Assembly: GCA_045536815.1 (NCBI GenBank)
Contig: JAZSOH010000018.1
Location: 20,797-84,796, forward strand
From: UMGS1279 sp045536815
Lineage (GTDB): Bacteria > Bacillota > Clostridia > Oscillospirales > Acutalibacteraceae
DNA: 64,000 bases
Reading direction: 5' to 3'
Under the pieces are notes generated by a model. The model did no database searches and was not told the origin of the DNA. It saw only the letters and a list, made by a program, of their open reading frames with translations. The position numbers and the translations under genes were made by a program. The stretch's first letter is position 1. Each line of letters begins with the position of its first letter. This document shows positions 42,546 through 51,691 of this stretch, piece after piece.

Positions 42546-43751
42546 ATGAAAAAAGCAAAAAAGAAGTGGATAAAACTAAGGCATCATATAGTTAGAAATA
42601 TTTTGTATTTTATTTTAATTCCCTATTCTAAAATGGCATATAGGGTTAAAATAGTGCCATTTAAAGAACAAAGGGGTAGGCAGTTTTTGATTGTTATGAA
42701 TCACCAAACCGCATTTGACCAGTTCTTTGTTGGCGGCGCTTTTAAGGGCCCAGTTTACTATATTGCGTCTGAGGACCTTTTTTCTAACGGTTTTATTTCA
42801 AAGGTTATTAAATATTTGGTTGCTCCCATTCCTATAAGAAAACAAACAACAGATGTGTCGGCGGTTAGAACTTGTATTAGGGTCGCAAAAGAGGGAGGCA
42901 CAATAGCTCTTGCGCCTGAGGGCAACCGTACATATTCGGGAAGGCCTGTTTACATAAATCCCGCAATTTCTTCACTTACCAAGGCGCTTAAGCTTCCGCT
43001 TGCCATTATGCGTATTGAGGGCGGATATGGTGTACACCCCAGATGGAGTGACGTTACACGAAAAGGCAATATGAAAGCATATGTTTCAAGGGTTATTGAA
43101 CCCGAGGAATATAAAAACCTTACAAATGATGAGCTTTATGAAATAATTAAAAAAGAAATGTATGTTGACGAGACCGAAATTAAGGAAGAATATTTAAGCT
43201 CTAAAAATGCCGAATTTTTGGAGAGGGCGATATACGTTTGTCCTTATTGCGGCCTTTCAAAATTTGAAAGTAACGGTAGCAAAATAAAATGTCTTAAATG
43301 TGGAAAAACTGTAGAACATAATGCCGACAAAACCCTTTCGGGCGTAGGCTTTTCGTTTCCTTTTAAATATGTTGCCGATTGGTATGACTATCAAGTAGAT
43401 TTTATTAACAATTTAGATTTAGCAGAAGAAAAACTTTATTTTGAGGATATGGTTTCTCTTTCTGAGGTAATTTTATATAAGAAAAAGCTTAGGCTTTCAA
43501 ACAGGGTTAAGCTTTCGCTATATGGGAACAAAATAACCTTGGATAGTAAAGAAATAAGTCTTGAACTAAATTTTGAGGATATTAAGGGAATAACCGTTTT
43601 GGGCAAAAATAAGCTTAATATTTATCTTGATTCAAAGCTTTATCAAATAAAAGGCGATAAACGGTTTAATGCTCTTAAATACGTTAATTTCTGTTTTAGG
43701 TATAAAAACATTTTAGGGGGAGACGAAAATGCAAAATTTTTGGGACTCTAA
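42546..43751 (+). CDS. PlsC-type acyltransferase with C-terminal zinc ribbon
   Basis: A 401-residue protein. Residues 20-215 form a lysophosphatidate acyltransferase-type domain with the HX4D catalytic motif MNHQTAFDQF and the phosphate-binding APEGNRTYSG. After residue 230 comes a four-cysteine ribbon, CPYCGLSKFES then CLKCGK, and a further soluble domain of about 130 residues, not part of standard PlsC (about 200-250 residues). The start is the ATG behind TTGAGGTG. It overlaps gltS by 23 bases. It likely makes phosphatidate or a related lipid; the extension's role is unknown. Confidence 0.82.
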   Translation: MKKAKKKWIKLRHHIVRNILYFILIPYSKMAYRVKIVPFKEQRGRQFLIVMNHQTAFDQFFVGGAFKGPVYYIASEDLFSNGFISKVIKYLVAPIPIRKQTTDVSAVRTCIRVAKEGGTIALAPEGNRTYSGRPVYINPAISSLTKALKLPLAIMRIEGGYGVHPRWSDVTRKGNMKAYVSRVIEPEEYKNLTNDELYEIIKKEMYVDETEIKEEYLSSKNAEFLERAIYVCPYCGLSKFESNGSKIKCLKCGKTVEHNADKTLSGVGFSFPFKYVADWYDYQVDFINNLDLAEEKLYFEDMVSLSEVILYKKKLRLSNRVKLSLYGNKITLDSKEISLELNFEDIKGITVLGKNKLNIYLDSKLYQIKGDKRFNALKYVNFCFRYKNILGGDENAKFLGL

Positions 43752-45120
43752 CGTTTGGGGATTTGTAAATCTTGTAACTGTATTGCTACTTAGTCTTTTA
43801 CTTGCCAATGCGCTCAAAAAGGCTATTAAATGGCTTAAATATTCACTTATTCCCACATCTGTTCTCGGCGGTGTAATTTTGCTTGTTATTTCGGGTGTTT
43901 TCGAGTGGATAAGCGGCGGAAAAGCCCTTTTTGACACAAACTTTTTTGGCGGCAACGGTATGGCTATGTTTGAAATCATTACATATCATGCCTTGGCGCT
44001 TGGCTTTATTGCCTCAACCTTTAAGGCATCAAAGGGTGTCAAAAACAAAAACCGCACAGTAGAAATTTTCAATACAGGTGTTAATACTGTTTCTACATAT
44101 CTATTACAAGCGGTTGTTGGTTTTGGCATAACAATTATAGCCTCTTTTATTATGAAGGACTTTTTCTCTTCTGCAGGCTTACTGCTTCCCTTCGGCTACG
44201 GTCAGGGAACGGGTCAGGCTATGAACTATGGCGGAATTTATGAGAACGAATTTGGTTTTAGCGGCGGTAAAACATTCGGCCTCACAGTTGCGGCTTTGGG
44301 ATTTTTGTCTGCAAGTATAGGCGGTGTTATACATCTTAATATTCTAAAAAAGCATAAGAAAATTGATGTTGTGCCCGAAGACAAAAGGGTTATTTCCACC
44401 GAAGAGATTGAGGGAGAAAATGAAATCGCCATGAACGGCAGTATTGATAAGGTTACCATTCAAATTGCTCTGGTTTTCGGCGCTTACTTTTTAACCTTCG
44501 GTCTTATGTTCCTTTTGGGAGAGCTTATTTCGGGAATGAAATCGGTTATTTACGGCTTCAACTTCCTTATTGGCGTTTTATCGGCTACTCTTTTTAAAGC
44601 GGTAATAAATTTTCTTAGAAGCAAAAATGTTATTAAAAAAGACTACGTTAATAACTTTTTAATGACGAGAATAAGCAATTTTTTCTTTGATTTGATGGTA
44701 GTTGCGGGTATTGCCGCGATAAGACTCAGCATTTTGGAAAAATATTGGGGAATTATTCTTATACTTGGCGTGGTTGGTCTTGTAATTACATACCTTTATA
44801 ACTTGTTAACTGCCAGAACTCTATTTAAAGAGTATAGCGAAGCACAGTTTTTAACAATGTTCGGTATGTTAACCGGTACCGCTAGTACGGGCGTTATATT
44901 GCTTCGAGAAATTGACCCTGATTTTAAAACCCCCGCGGCAGACAACCTAGTTTATCAAAACTTCCCGGCTATTGTTTTTGGCTTTCCAATTATGTTACTT
45001 GCAACCTTAGCTCCTAAAAAGCCATATCTTACCTGGCTTTTACTTTTAGCATTTCTCGTTATTATGAATATAATTTTATTTAGAAAATTCATATTCAAAA
45101 AAGCTAAGGGTGATAAATAA
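43729..45120 (+). CDS. Sodium/glutamate symporter (GltS family)
   Basis: A 463-residue membrane protein with about 12 hydrophobic segments in two inverted halves. The GltS-type re-entrant motif is LPFGYGQGTGQAMNYGG near residue 148, and its second-half counterpart is MFGMLTGTASTGVILLREI near 380. It probably imports glutamate with sodium. It starts inside the acyltransferase gene and is followed 5 bases later by trmO. Confidence 0.85.
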   Translation: MQNFWDSNVWGFVNLVTVLLLSLLLANALKKAIKWLKYSLIPTSVLGGVILLVISGVFEWISGGKALFDTNFFGGNGMAMFEIITYHALALGFIASTFKASKGVKNKNRTVEIFNTGVNTVSTYLLQAVVGFGITIIASFIMKDFFSSAGLLLPFGYGQGTGQAMNYGGIYENEFGFSGGKTFGLTVAALGFLSASIGGVIHLNILKKHKKIDVVPEDKRVISTEEIEGENEIAMNGSIDKVTIQIALVFGAYFLTFGLMFLLGELISGMKSVIYGFNFLIGVLSATLFKAVINFLRSKNVIKKDYVNNFLMTRISNFFFDLMVVAGIAAIRLSILEKYWGIILILGVVGLVITYLYNLLTARTLFKEYSEAQFLTMFGMLTGTASTGVILLREIDPDFKTPAADNLVYQNFPAIVFGFPIMLLATLAPKKPYLTWLLLLAFLVIMNIILFRKFIFKKAKGDK

Positions 45121-45125
45121 TTTAA

Positions 45126-45818
45126 ATGAGTAAAGATGAATTAAATATAAAACCTATCGCATATATTGAGACTGACTTTAGTGAAAAGTTTGGAATTCCA
45201 AGGCAAAGCGGTAGGGCAAAATCGCTTAAGGGGAAAATTGTTTTTTGCCCTGAGTATAGAAATGACGATGCCTTAAGAGGTATTGAAGGCTTTTCTCACC
45301 TTTGGCTTATTTTTGATTTTTCAAAGGCGCATAGAGAAAAATGGAGTCCGACAGTTAGGCCACCGCGACTAGGCGGTAACGAAAAAATGGGGGTTTTTGC
45401 CACGCGTTCACCCTTTAGGCCAAATCCGTTAGGGCTTTCGGTTGTAAGGCTTGAAGAAACAAAACAATCCGAAAATGAGGGTACTGTGCTTATTGTTTCG
45501 GGGGTTGACCTTTTAAATGGCACACCGATTTTTGATATAAAACCCTATTTACCCTTTGCCGACAGTGTAGAAGGTGCTTTTGGCGGCTATGCCGAAGAGT
45601 TTAAGGAGTATAGGCTTGAGGTAAATTTCAAGACGGAGCTTTTGGAAGAAATTCCTTTAGAAAAAAGGGCGGCGCTTATAGAATGCTTGGCGGAGGACCC
45701 AAGGCCTTCTTACCAAGATGATGGTCGCACCTATAAAATGCGGTTTGTGGGGTTTGATATTGCCTTTAACGTAAAGGGCGATACCTTAACAGTAACTGAA
45801 GTTATAAAAGTAGAATAA
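45126..45818 (+). CDS. trmO: tRNA (N6-threonylcarbamoyladenosine-37) methyltransferase
   Basis: This 230-residue TrmO/TsaA/YaeB-type enzyme uses S-adenosylmethionine to methylate t6A37 of tRNA-Thr. Family motifs: IAYIETDFSEKFGIPRQSG near residue 12, RSPFRPNPLGLSVVRL near 97, and IKPYLPFADSVEGAFG near 142. The C-terminal small domain has EDPRPSYQDD. Last in the operon before a bidirectional terminator. Confidence 0.93.
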   Translation: MSKDELNIKPIAYIETDFSEKFGIPRQSGRAKSLKGKIVFCPEYRNDDALRGIEGFSHLWLIFDFSKAHREKWSPTVRPPRLGGNEKMGVFATRSPFRPNPLGLSVVRLEETKQSENEGTVLIVSGVDLLNGTPIFDIKPYLPFADSVEGAFGGYAEEFKEYRLEVNFKTELLEEIPLEKRAALIECLAEDPRPSYQDDGRTYKMRFVGFDIAFNVKGDTLTVTEVIKVE

Positions 45819-45855
45819 AAAATATCCCAAACGGGTTTTCCGTTTGGGATATTTT
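45819..45855. terminator. Bidirectional terminator between trmO and the GH-like gene
   Basis: AAAATATCCCAAACGG and CCGTTTGGGATATTTT form a perfect stem of 16 pairs. Confidence 0.93.
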
Positions 45856-45866
45856 GTTTTGTTTAA

Positions 45867-48008
45867 TTATTCTGCATGTGGGTCGTAGAAACGCATAAGA
45901 GCGGCAATAGCTTTTTGGGTGAGTTTAATCTTCCACTCAAGATGCTCTCTGTCACACATATATTCCATACTAGGCTCCCAACCAAGTCTAGAGTCAAAAT
46001 CAACTAGAGGAATGGTTGCCTTTGCATTTTCAATTTCGCCTTCTGCAATTGCTTTCATTTCAAGGATTATAGCATTTCTCTCCTTAACCGGAACTGCATT
46101 AAAGATTTCTTCATTCAAAACGAAATTATTCTTAGCAGGAGAAAGGAAATTAACTGTTGGCTTAAAGCCGAGTTTGTGCTTTAAAACATGCCATTTTTTA
46201 ACGTTAACCGCGGTTCTTGCGGCATTCTCAATGAACCTAGCAAGGCCGAACATTCTCTTTGCTTCGTCGTACTTAGCGTCGGGGATAGTAGGTAAAATTT
46301 CTTCAAAAATATCGGCGCCCTCTTTGTACAAATCTATCATTATGGAAAGGGACTCAATTTCGTGGTTAAGTCTTACCATATTATTTATGTTAAAGTTGTA
46401 CATCGGGAAGCAAATTTCGTTACCGCCGAAGTGCGCAAAATTCGGGCTGGGAATGGTGGCATCATCCATAAGAAGAAGCGGATAAGAAGGACCTATTCTG
46501 AAAGGTCCGTACTGGTCTTCGTTGGCGGCAATATAGTGCCTATGGCCTTCACTGAGTTTCTGCCAAGCGGTTAACACCTTGTCGGAATTTGCTTTGCCGT
46601 AGTCCCTAACTGCGATAGCACGAATATGTGTATCAAAATCATCAATAGGCGACCAACAGGCCGCTTTATGAAGCTCGGAAACGAAAGAGGGGAAGAAACC
46701 GTAGTGGTGCGATTCCATAAGACCGCAAAGACCCCAATCGTCGTGGGCTTTTTGCATAGAATCCCATCTTCTCTTCCACTGATATGGAACGGGAACGTAA
46801 GGAATAACACCAACATCCCAGGTAAGACCTCCGGTATTACTCATTGTGTAAAGCTTAACGCCGCTCCTTTTGGCTTCCTCTGCTTCGCTTATGAAATATT
46901 GTCCCGGGCCTTCAAAGGAAATTGAGTAGTCTGCAACCGTTTCAAAGGTATTCCCTACGGGGAAACGCTCAAACATTTCGTAGGTGGCCTGAAGCGAAAC
47001 ACCTTCAGGTAGTGAGCGAATAAGCGCCTGCCTTGCTTCTTTGGGCTGATAACCCCAGTTGTAAGACCAAAGAACAATGTCGGCTTCAGGATTTTCTTCC
47101 CAAATAACGTCGCGGATAAGCTCCATAAAATCGCCGTAGTCATTACAGGGGTACCAACCGGGATAAGGCCTTGCAATAGGTGTAGATTTATAAGCTAAAT
47201 CTCTCCTCGCCATATGGGCAGGAACACCGCAGGTGTTGGGGTCTTTTGACGGGAAGTCGCAGGACTCACCAACAAAGACAATACCCTTAAGGCCGGGGCA
47301 CTCTTTGAAAAGGCGACCGTACGTTTTGCGGTAATCATCTTTTGCAAGAGGGTCGCTTGGGTGCCTATAATTTTGGTGGTAGCTGTAAGCGTAAACGTCA
47401 ATACCGTAGCCTGCAGCCCTATAAATAAGGTCATTAAAATCTAAAAAGCCGTATGGGGTCATATGTACGTCCTTGGTAAACACCAAAATAGCGTCCATAC
47501 CGTGATGTGCAATAGTACGAAGATGCTCGTCAGGGAACATATCAAGGCCGTAGCCCGAATGAATCATTCTTGGAGAATAAATAGGCTCTTTTTCGGTAAC
47601 GCCTTTTGCGATAACGGGACCTTCGTTTAGGTTCATTTGGTCTTCAACAAAGTAAGAGCCTTGTGCGGCGCCTCTCGGGTCAGCACCCGAAATTGTAATT
47701 TTATCATCCTGGACAGTTAGCTTATAGGATGCTTTCTTTCCATCGTAAAGGGTGTTGTACTCAATGGTGTTGGTTTTTTGAGCCAAAGATGCGGGACGAA
47801 CAGTTAGATAAACCTCTAATGAAACCTCAAAATATTCTCTAAGGTCATTAGCTGCAATTTTTATAACTCTGTCAGCGTCGTCGGGGTAAACAATTTGCCA
47901 GTCGTTGGTAACAACGGTGCCTTCCTTTTTGGTGTAAACCTCGGCGTTTTTTCTGCCAGGCTTATGTACTTCGGAAAGTCTTTTTCTAAATTCATAATTT
48001 CTTTCCAT
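45867..48008 (-). CDS. Glycoside-hydrolase-like protein, copy A
   Basis: A 713-residue cytoplasmic protein without signal peptide. The N-terminal 130 residues look like the zincin-like domain preceding GH20/GH67/GH84-type barrels (KIAANDLREYFEVSLEVYL, then DPRGAAQGSYFVEDQ). The next 330 residues read as a TIM barrel with FVGESCDFPSKD near residue 253, LWSYNWGYQPKEA, TMSNTGGLTWD, MESHHYGFFPSF and NEDQYGPFRIGPSYP. The conserved VGE is the best candidate for an acid residue. A helical C-terminus follows. Its paralogue is at 56136-58163. A creatinase-like gene lies upstream, separated by a structured leader. The family is unnamed to me and the substrate unknown; an acidic or amino sugar is possible. 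Confidence 0.7.
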   Translation of the reverse strand: MERNYEFRKRLSEVHKPGRKNAEVYTKKEGTVVTNDWQIVYPDDADRVIKIAANDLREYFEVSLEVYLTVRPASLAQKTNTIEYNTLYDGKKASYKLTVQDDKITISGADPRGAAQGSYFVEDQMNLNEGPVIAKGVTEKEPIYSPRMIHSGYGLDMFPDEHLRTIAHHGMDAILVFTKDVHMTPYGFLDFNDLIYRAAGYGIDVYAYSYHQNYRHPSDPLAKDDYRKTYGRLFKECPGLKGIVFVGESCDFPSKDPNTCGVPAHMARRDLAYKSTPIARPYPGWYPCNDYGDFMELIRDVIWEENPEADIVLWSYNWGYQPKEARQALIRSLPEGVSLQATYEMFERFPVGNTFETVADYSISFEGPGQYFISEAEEAKRSGVKLYTMSNTGGLTWDVGVIPYVPVPYQWKRRWDSMQKAHDDWGLCGLMESHHYGFFPSFVSELHKAACWSPIDDFDTHIRAIAVRDYGKANSDKVLTAWQKLSEGHRHYIAANEDQYGPFRIGPSYPLLLMDDATIPSPNFAHFGGNEICFPMYNFNINNMVRLNHEIESLSIMIDLYKEGADIFEEILPTIPDAKYDEAKRMFGLARFIENAARTAVNVKKWHVLKHKLGFKPTVNFLSPAKNNFVLNEEIFNAVPVKERNAIILEMKAIAEGEIENAKATIPLVDFDSRLGWEPSMEYMCDREHLEWKIKLTQKAIAALMRFYDPHAE

Positions 48009-48043
48009 TAAAAAAACTCCTTTGCGTATACCTGTAAGTTTTG

Positions 48044-48092
48044 CTGCAAAAAAGCCAAAGCGTTTGGATTTTTTAATCTAAACACTTTGGCT
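48044..48092 (-). terminator. Intrinsic terminator upstream of GH-like gene A
   Basis: On the minus strand AGCCAAAGTGTTTAGATT, loop AAAA, AATCCAAACGCTTTGGCT, then TTTTTTT. It lies about 40 bases before the gene start and downstream of the structured segment 48129-48200. Confidence 0.85.
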
Positions 48093-48128
48093 AAAAAAGT
48101 AAACTATTGTTTTATCAAGATATTCAAA

Positions 48129-48200
48129 TGATTTTTGAACCATTTCCCCATGTTATCATAGCCCGTTGGGCTTTTAGACTCTCTGGGGAAACAAAAATCA
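48129..48200 (-). promoter_or_regulatory. Aptamer-like structured leader of GH-like gene A
   Basis: On the minus strand an outer 9-bp stem TGATTTTTG/CAAAAATCA encloses an 8-bp stem TTTCCCCA/TGGGGAAA and an inner hairpin AGCCC-aac-GGGCT. The internal-loop strands are GAGAGTCTAAA and ATGATAACA. An intrinsic terminator follows, then the ribosome site, the order expected of a transcriptional riboswitch. I cannot match it to a known class. Confidence 0.5.
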
Positions 48201-48228
48201 AGTAACATAGTTTTATACCTCTTTATAA

Positions 48229-49404
48229 TTAGAAGTCAAGCTCGATGATACCTTTCTTGAGGTAATCTGTCATAGAGTTGCAACCGTCCTTGGTAACTAC
48301 GATACCTTTTTCCCATCTTGTACCAAAAGTAGGTCCGGAAATAAAGGTGTCAACCTGGAATGTCATATTCTCTTGGAGTTTGTAATCGCTGATAGATTCC
48401 ATCCAAGGAGCCTCAACCTCAATCATACCTGTACCGTGGCAAGGACCATAAACAAATGCATCTTTATAGCCGTTGTCAACATACATTTGATAGAAGTTTT
48501 TAGCAATGTCGCTTGCTAAAACGCCTTCTTTAATCTGGTCAACTGTCCAGTCGTGAGCTTTAAGACAGAAATCAACATAATCTCTTCTCTCGCCTTCAAG
48601 CTTGCCCATAACAACGGGAAGACCGATAGCAGGTGAGTAACCGTCAATTTTAGCAGAAAGGTTAAGCTGAACGATATCGCCCTTACCAATCTTCTTGTAG
48701 CTTGAACGGCTGATAGCGTGACGGGTAGAAGCCTCACTGAACACGTACATAGGAAGACCTTCGTACTCAGCACCGTTTTCATAAATAACTCTTTGTGCTA
48801 CACCAACCATCTCAAGCTCGGTAACGCCGGGTTTAAGAGCCTTGATAACTTCGTCGGTAGCAAGTTCAATAATGCGGAAGCCTTCTTTAATACAAGCAAG
48901 TTCGTTAACGCTCTTAATTTTGCGGAGCTCAACCATAATGTCGTTGCATTTAACGATTTCAGCCTTGGGGAAGCTTTCTTTAAGGCCTTCGAAAATGGGA
49001 AGGGTGCATTCAACATAGCTTCCAAGACCGATTTTAATATTTTCACCTGTAACGCCGATAGCCTTAAATACATCTTTGAAGGTATCTGCTTTAAGTTCGG
49101 GATAAGCAGGGTCAGCAGACTCTCTGAACTCGCTGAGGCAGAAAATCTTGTCCATCTTAGCAACGTCTTGTGCGAAGATAATGCACTCAGGACCAACCAT
49201 TAAAGCTGCGTCGCCGTTTGCTGCAATAGCAACACCTGCACGCTCGAAAAGGGGCCAGAAGCCACTGAAGTATCTTGCGTTAGCGTAGTCAGACTCGGTG
49301 CTGGAAACAACCATAACGTCAAGGCCTTTTTCGCGTACAAGCTTAGCTGCTCTTGCAATTCTTTCCTTGTACTCATAATCAGGGATACAAATTCTGTTTG
49401 ACAT
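48229..49404 (-). CDS. Creatinase-like M24 protein with altered metal ligands
   Basis: A 391-residue protein with the two-domain architecture of prolidase/creatinase: an N-terminal creatinase domain (ARAAKLVREKGLDVMVV) and a pita-bread C-terminal domain. At the five M24 metal-ligand positions I read N (VQLNLSAK), A (GYSPAIG), H (CHGTGMIE), D (FQVDTFIS) and E (RWEKGIVV). Three of five are therefore changed. Creatinase itself lacks metal and uses a histidine, so a non-metal amidino- or C-N hydrolase is plausible. The start is the ATG behind GGAGG. It lies 20 bases after the epimerase-like gene. Confidence 0.78.
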   Translation of the reverse strand: MSNRICIPDYEYKERIARAAKLVREKGLDVMVVSSTESDYANARYFSGFWPLFERAGVAIAANGDAALMVGPECIIFAQDVAKMDKIFCLSEFRESADPAYPELKADTFKDVFKAIGVTGENIKIGLGSYVECTLPIFEGLKESFPKAEIVKCNDIMVELRKIKSVNELACIKEGFRIIELATDEVIKALKPGVTELEMVGVAQRVIYENGAEYEGLPMYVFSEASTRHAISRSSYKKIGKGDIVQLNLSAKIDGYSPAIGLPVVMGKLEGERRDYVDFCLKAHDWTVDQIKEGVLASDIAKNFYQMYVDNGYKDAFVYGPCHGTGMIEVEAPWMESISDYKLQENMTFQVDTFISGPTFGTRWEKGIVVTKDGCNSMTDYLKKGIIELDF

Positions 49405-49424
49405 AATAAATTCCTCCATAAAAT

Positions 49425-50498
49425 TTATTTTTTAATTTTTTCTAATACTTTTTGACTCTCCGAAGGAGAGAGAATGCCTGTTCTCATACGGATTGTGGCG
49501 GTTTCGCCTGTTTTAAGAATCTTTCCGTAGCCTTTTTCTTTGCAGTAGATATAACCCTTATGCTCTGCAGTGGCGGGTAAAACAATACCAATTGCATCTT
49601 CGTCATCGGTTCTGCAAATCCACCTTACACCAACGGGAAGCTCTTCGGGGCGGTGGCAAATGTATGTAGAATAACCGTCGGGCATAAGCTGCATGGAATG
49701 TGCTTCGCCGTTTTCGTCGGCATAGTATTTGCAGGTGAAAACAATTTCAGGAGCATAGGACTGAGTGTTTTTATCAACAGTATCCATAATGGAAATGTCC
49801 TTCTCAAGCCTGTCGATATACTCGTTTGTTTTTTCGCCACCGGGATAACCTGCGGGAACCTCGCGGTGAATTTTTATATCTTCATGCTTTGCGGTGTAGT
49901 AAAGCTTAGAACCGTCAACAGGAAGATAGTTGATGTGGCAAAGATAAAAATATTCAAGGTCAAGGTCCTTGTTATTTTTAATGGTTACGTTAATATCAAT
50001 AGTGGTTGCGTCTTCGTAAAGCCTGCACTCAGGTATAAACTCATAATTAAGCTCAGAAGCCCTTTTATGAGTATACACACCGCTAAGAGATATGTATTTG
50101 CCTTTTTCATCCTCACCGGTAATTAAAAATACGTTATTGTACCTTGCTATAGGAAGCTCACCGTGAGGAGTATGAGTATCTTCAGGGCTTGGGTTACCCA
50201 TAGCGGTAAGGCCGCAGTGCATTAAAAAGCAACCGTAGGTTTCGCCAAAATTCCCCCAAGCAACCTCGGGTTCATCAAATATGGATTTCATAACGAGGTT
50301 TTTGCCTAGAAATTCCATATCCCAAATCATTTGACCCATAAAGGGTAAAAGGGTTACGTAGCCGTGCTTATTTTTAAGTGTAATTGCCTCAACACCTGTT
50401 TTGTATTTAAAGGATACCGCACTTAAATTTTCGCCTTCAAAAACCGGCTTTTTTGCTTCGCAAAAATTCTCTTTGTAAAGAAAGATTTTTCCTGCCAT
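49425..50498 (-). CDS. Aldose-1-epimerase-like (DUF4432-type) protein
   Basis: A 357-residue protein, mostly beta-strand, resembling the galactose-mutarotase supersandwich. Relevant stretches are VTLLPFMGQMIWDMEFLG near residue 47, FLMHCGLTAMGNPSPEDTH and PHGELPIARYN near 90-115 with conserved histidines, and a C-terminal EHKGYIYCKEKG. No signal peptide. It is first in a minus-strand operon with the creatinase-like and GH-like genes, divergent from an AraC regulator. A sugar-anomer or sugar-binding role is inferred. Confidence 0.68.
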   Translation of the reverse strand: MAGKIFLYKENFCEAKKPVFEGENLSAVSFKYKTGVEAITLKNKHGYVTLLPFMGQMIWDMEFLGKNLVMKSIFDEPEVAWGNFGETYGCFLMHCGLTAMGNPSPEDTHTPHGELPIARYNNVFLITGEDEKGKYISLSGVYTHKRASELNYEFIPECRLYEDATTIDINVTIKNNKDLDLEYFYLCHINYLPVDGSKLYYTAKHEDIKIHREVPAGYPGGEKTNEYIDRLEKDISIMDTVDKNTQSYAPEIVFTCKYYADENGEAHSMQLMPDGYSTYICHRPEELPVGVRWICRTDDEDAIGIVLPATAEHKGYIYCKEKGYGKILKTGETATIRMRTGILSPSESQKVLEKIKK

Positions 50499-50611
50499 TT
50501 ACGCTTCACCTCATATTAAATTATTTTTACACTTACATTATAACAAAAACCTTGCGATTTGTATTTAAAGGATATTAAAAATTTTTTGTAAAATATTTAA
50601 TAAATTTAATA

Positions 50612-50640
50612 TTGACAAAGTTTTTGGGGAAGTTTATACT
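50612..50640 (+). promoter_or_regulatory. Promoter of the AraC-family gene
   Basis: TTGACA (50612-50617), 17 bases, TATACT (50635-50640); the GGGTGGGTG ribosome site follows at 50651. Confidence 0.82.
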
Positions 50641-50665
50641 AAAGTATAAAGGGTGGGTGAAAATT

Positions 50666-51559
50666 ATGAACTCCATAAAAAGTGCCGAATTTAAGCTTAA
50701 AGGTTTTAAAAACGAGCTTCGCGTAACAAGAATGGCAAATTTGCATTATTTTGAGTTTATTAAGGAGTATCAAACAGTTAAGGACAAACATCCCTTCAGG
50801 GAGCTTGTTTACGTTGATAGCGGCAGCATAAACGTTCAGTCGGAAAGCTTTCGCGGCACACTTGGTGCAAAGCAGCTTCTTATACATAAAAACAATAACG
50901 TACACTCCCTTTCCTGCCTGCAAAATAATGCTCCCAACGTTATAATTATTGGGTTTGAGTGTGAGTGTGAGCGGTTAGATTTTTTTGCCGACAAAGCATA
51001 TACACTTTCAAATGACCTTATAAAGATTTTAATTGAGGTTATTAAAGAAGGGCGCTCGGTTTTTTTACCACCCTACGATATACCATACATTAAGGATATG
51101 AAAAAGCGCAAAACCGACGTTCCTTTTGGCGCCGACCAAATGCTCCGCCTTAAATTTGAAACCTTTTTAATTGAACTTATAAGAAGTACCGAGATGCCAA
51201 TTACCAATACCGACAGTTTTGCGGAAAACAGTAAAATTGAAGAGATTTTTGCCTACGTAAACAATAACTACAATCAAAAAATAACTTTGGACGACCTTTG
51301 CTTTTTATTTGGCACCAACAAAACAACAATTTGCCAGAGTTTTAAAAATACTTATGGCGTGTCTCTTATAAATTACGTTAATCGTCTTCGAATAAAAAAT
51401 GCCAAAAAGCTAATGAGGGAAGGTAAGCTTAATTTAACCCAACTGTCTTCAGAGGTAGGTTTTTCTTCAATTCATTATTTCAGTAAAATTTTTAAGTCTT
51501 ATGAGGATAAATCTCCGTCAGAGTATATGAAAAGCATTAAATCGAAATTTGATATTTAA
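50666..51559 (+). CDS. AraC-family transcriptional regulator
   Basis: A 297-residue regulator. The N-terminal 160 residues form a cupin-type sensor (RELVYVDSGSINVQSESF, IIGFECECERLDF). The C-terminal 100 residues hold two helix-turn-helices: KITLDDLCFLFGTNKTTICQ and LNLTQLSSEVGFSSIHYFSK followed by SPSEYMKS. The start is the ATG behind GGGTGGGTG; the frame extends 18 codons upstream across the promoter. Divergent from the epimerase/creatinase/GH-like operon, its probable target. Confidence 0.87.
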   Translation: MNSIKSAEFKLKGFKNELRVTRMANLHYFEFIKEYQTVKDKHPFRELVYVDSGSINVQSESFRGTLGAKQLLIHKNNNVHSLSCLQNNAPNVIIIGFECECERLDFFADKAYTLSNDLIKILIEVIKEGRSVFLPPYDIPYIKDMKKRKTDVPFGADQMLRLKFETFLIELIRSTEMPITNTDSFAENSKIEEIFAYVNNNYNQKITLDDLCFLFGTNKTTICQSFKNTYGVSLINYVNRLRIKNAKKLMREGKLNLTQLSSEVGFSSIHYFSKIFKSYEDKSPSEYMKSIKSKFDI

Positions 51560-51561
51560 TG

Positions 51562-51691
51562 TTGACAAAAAGTGTTTATGTGTTTATAATACTTACATAA
51601 AATATGATATTAACTGCCACCGGGTAGTGAGTTTAACACTCGTAGCACATCGTTAGGTCTTTGAAGATGTGCTGTCGAGTGTTTGTTTTTT
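51562..51691 (+). promoter_or_regulatory. Promoter and terminator-type leader of pnuC
   Basis: TTGACA (51562-51567), 17 bases, TATAAT (51585-51590). The leader of about 100 bases has a small hairpin ACTGCC/GGGTAGT (51613-51628), then AACACTCG-T-AGCACATC paired with GATGTGCT-GT-CGAGTGTT (51635-51683), followed by TGTTTTTTGG that runs into the GGAGG ribosome site. This is a transcription attenuator; the sensed ligand is not evident. I do not recognise the aptamer. Confidence 0.68.
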
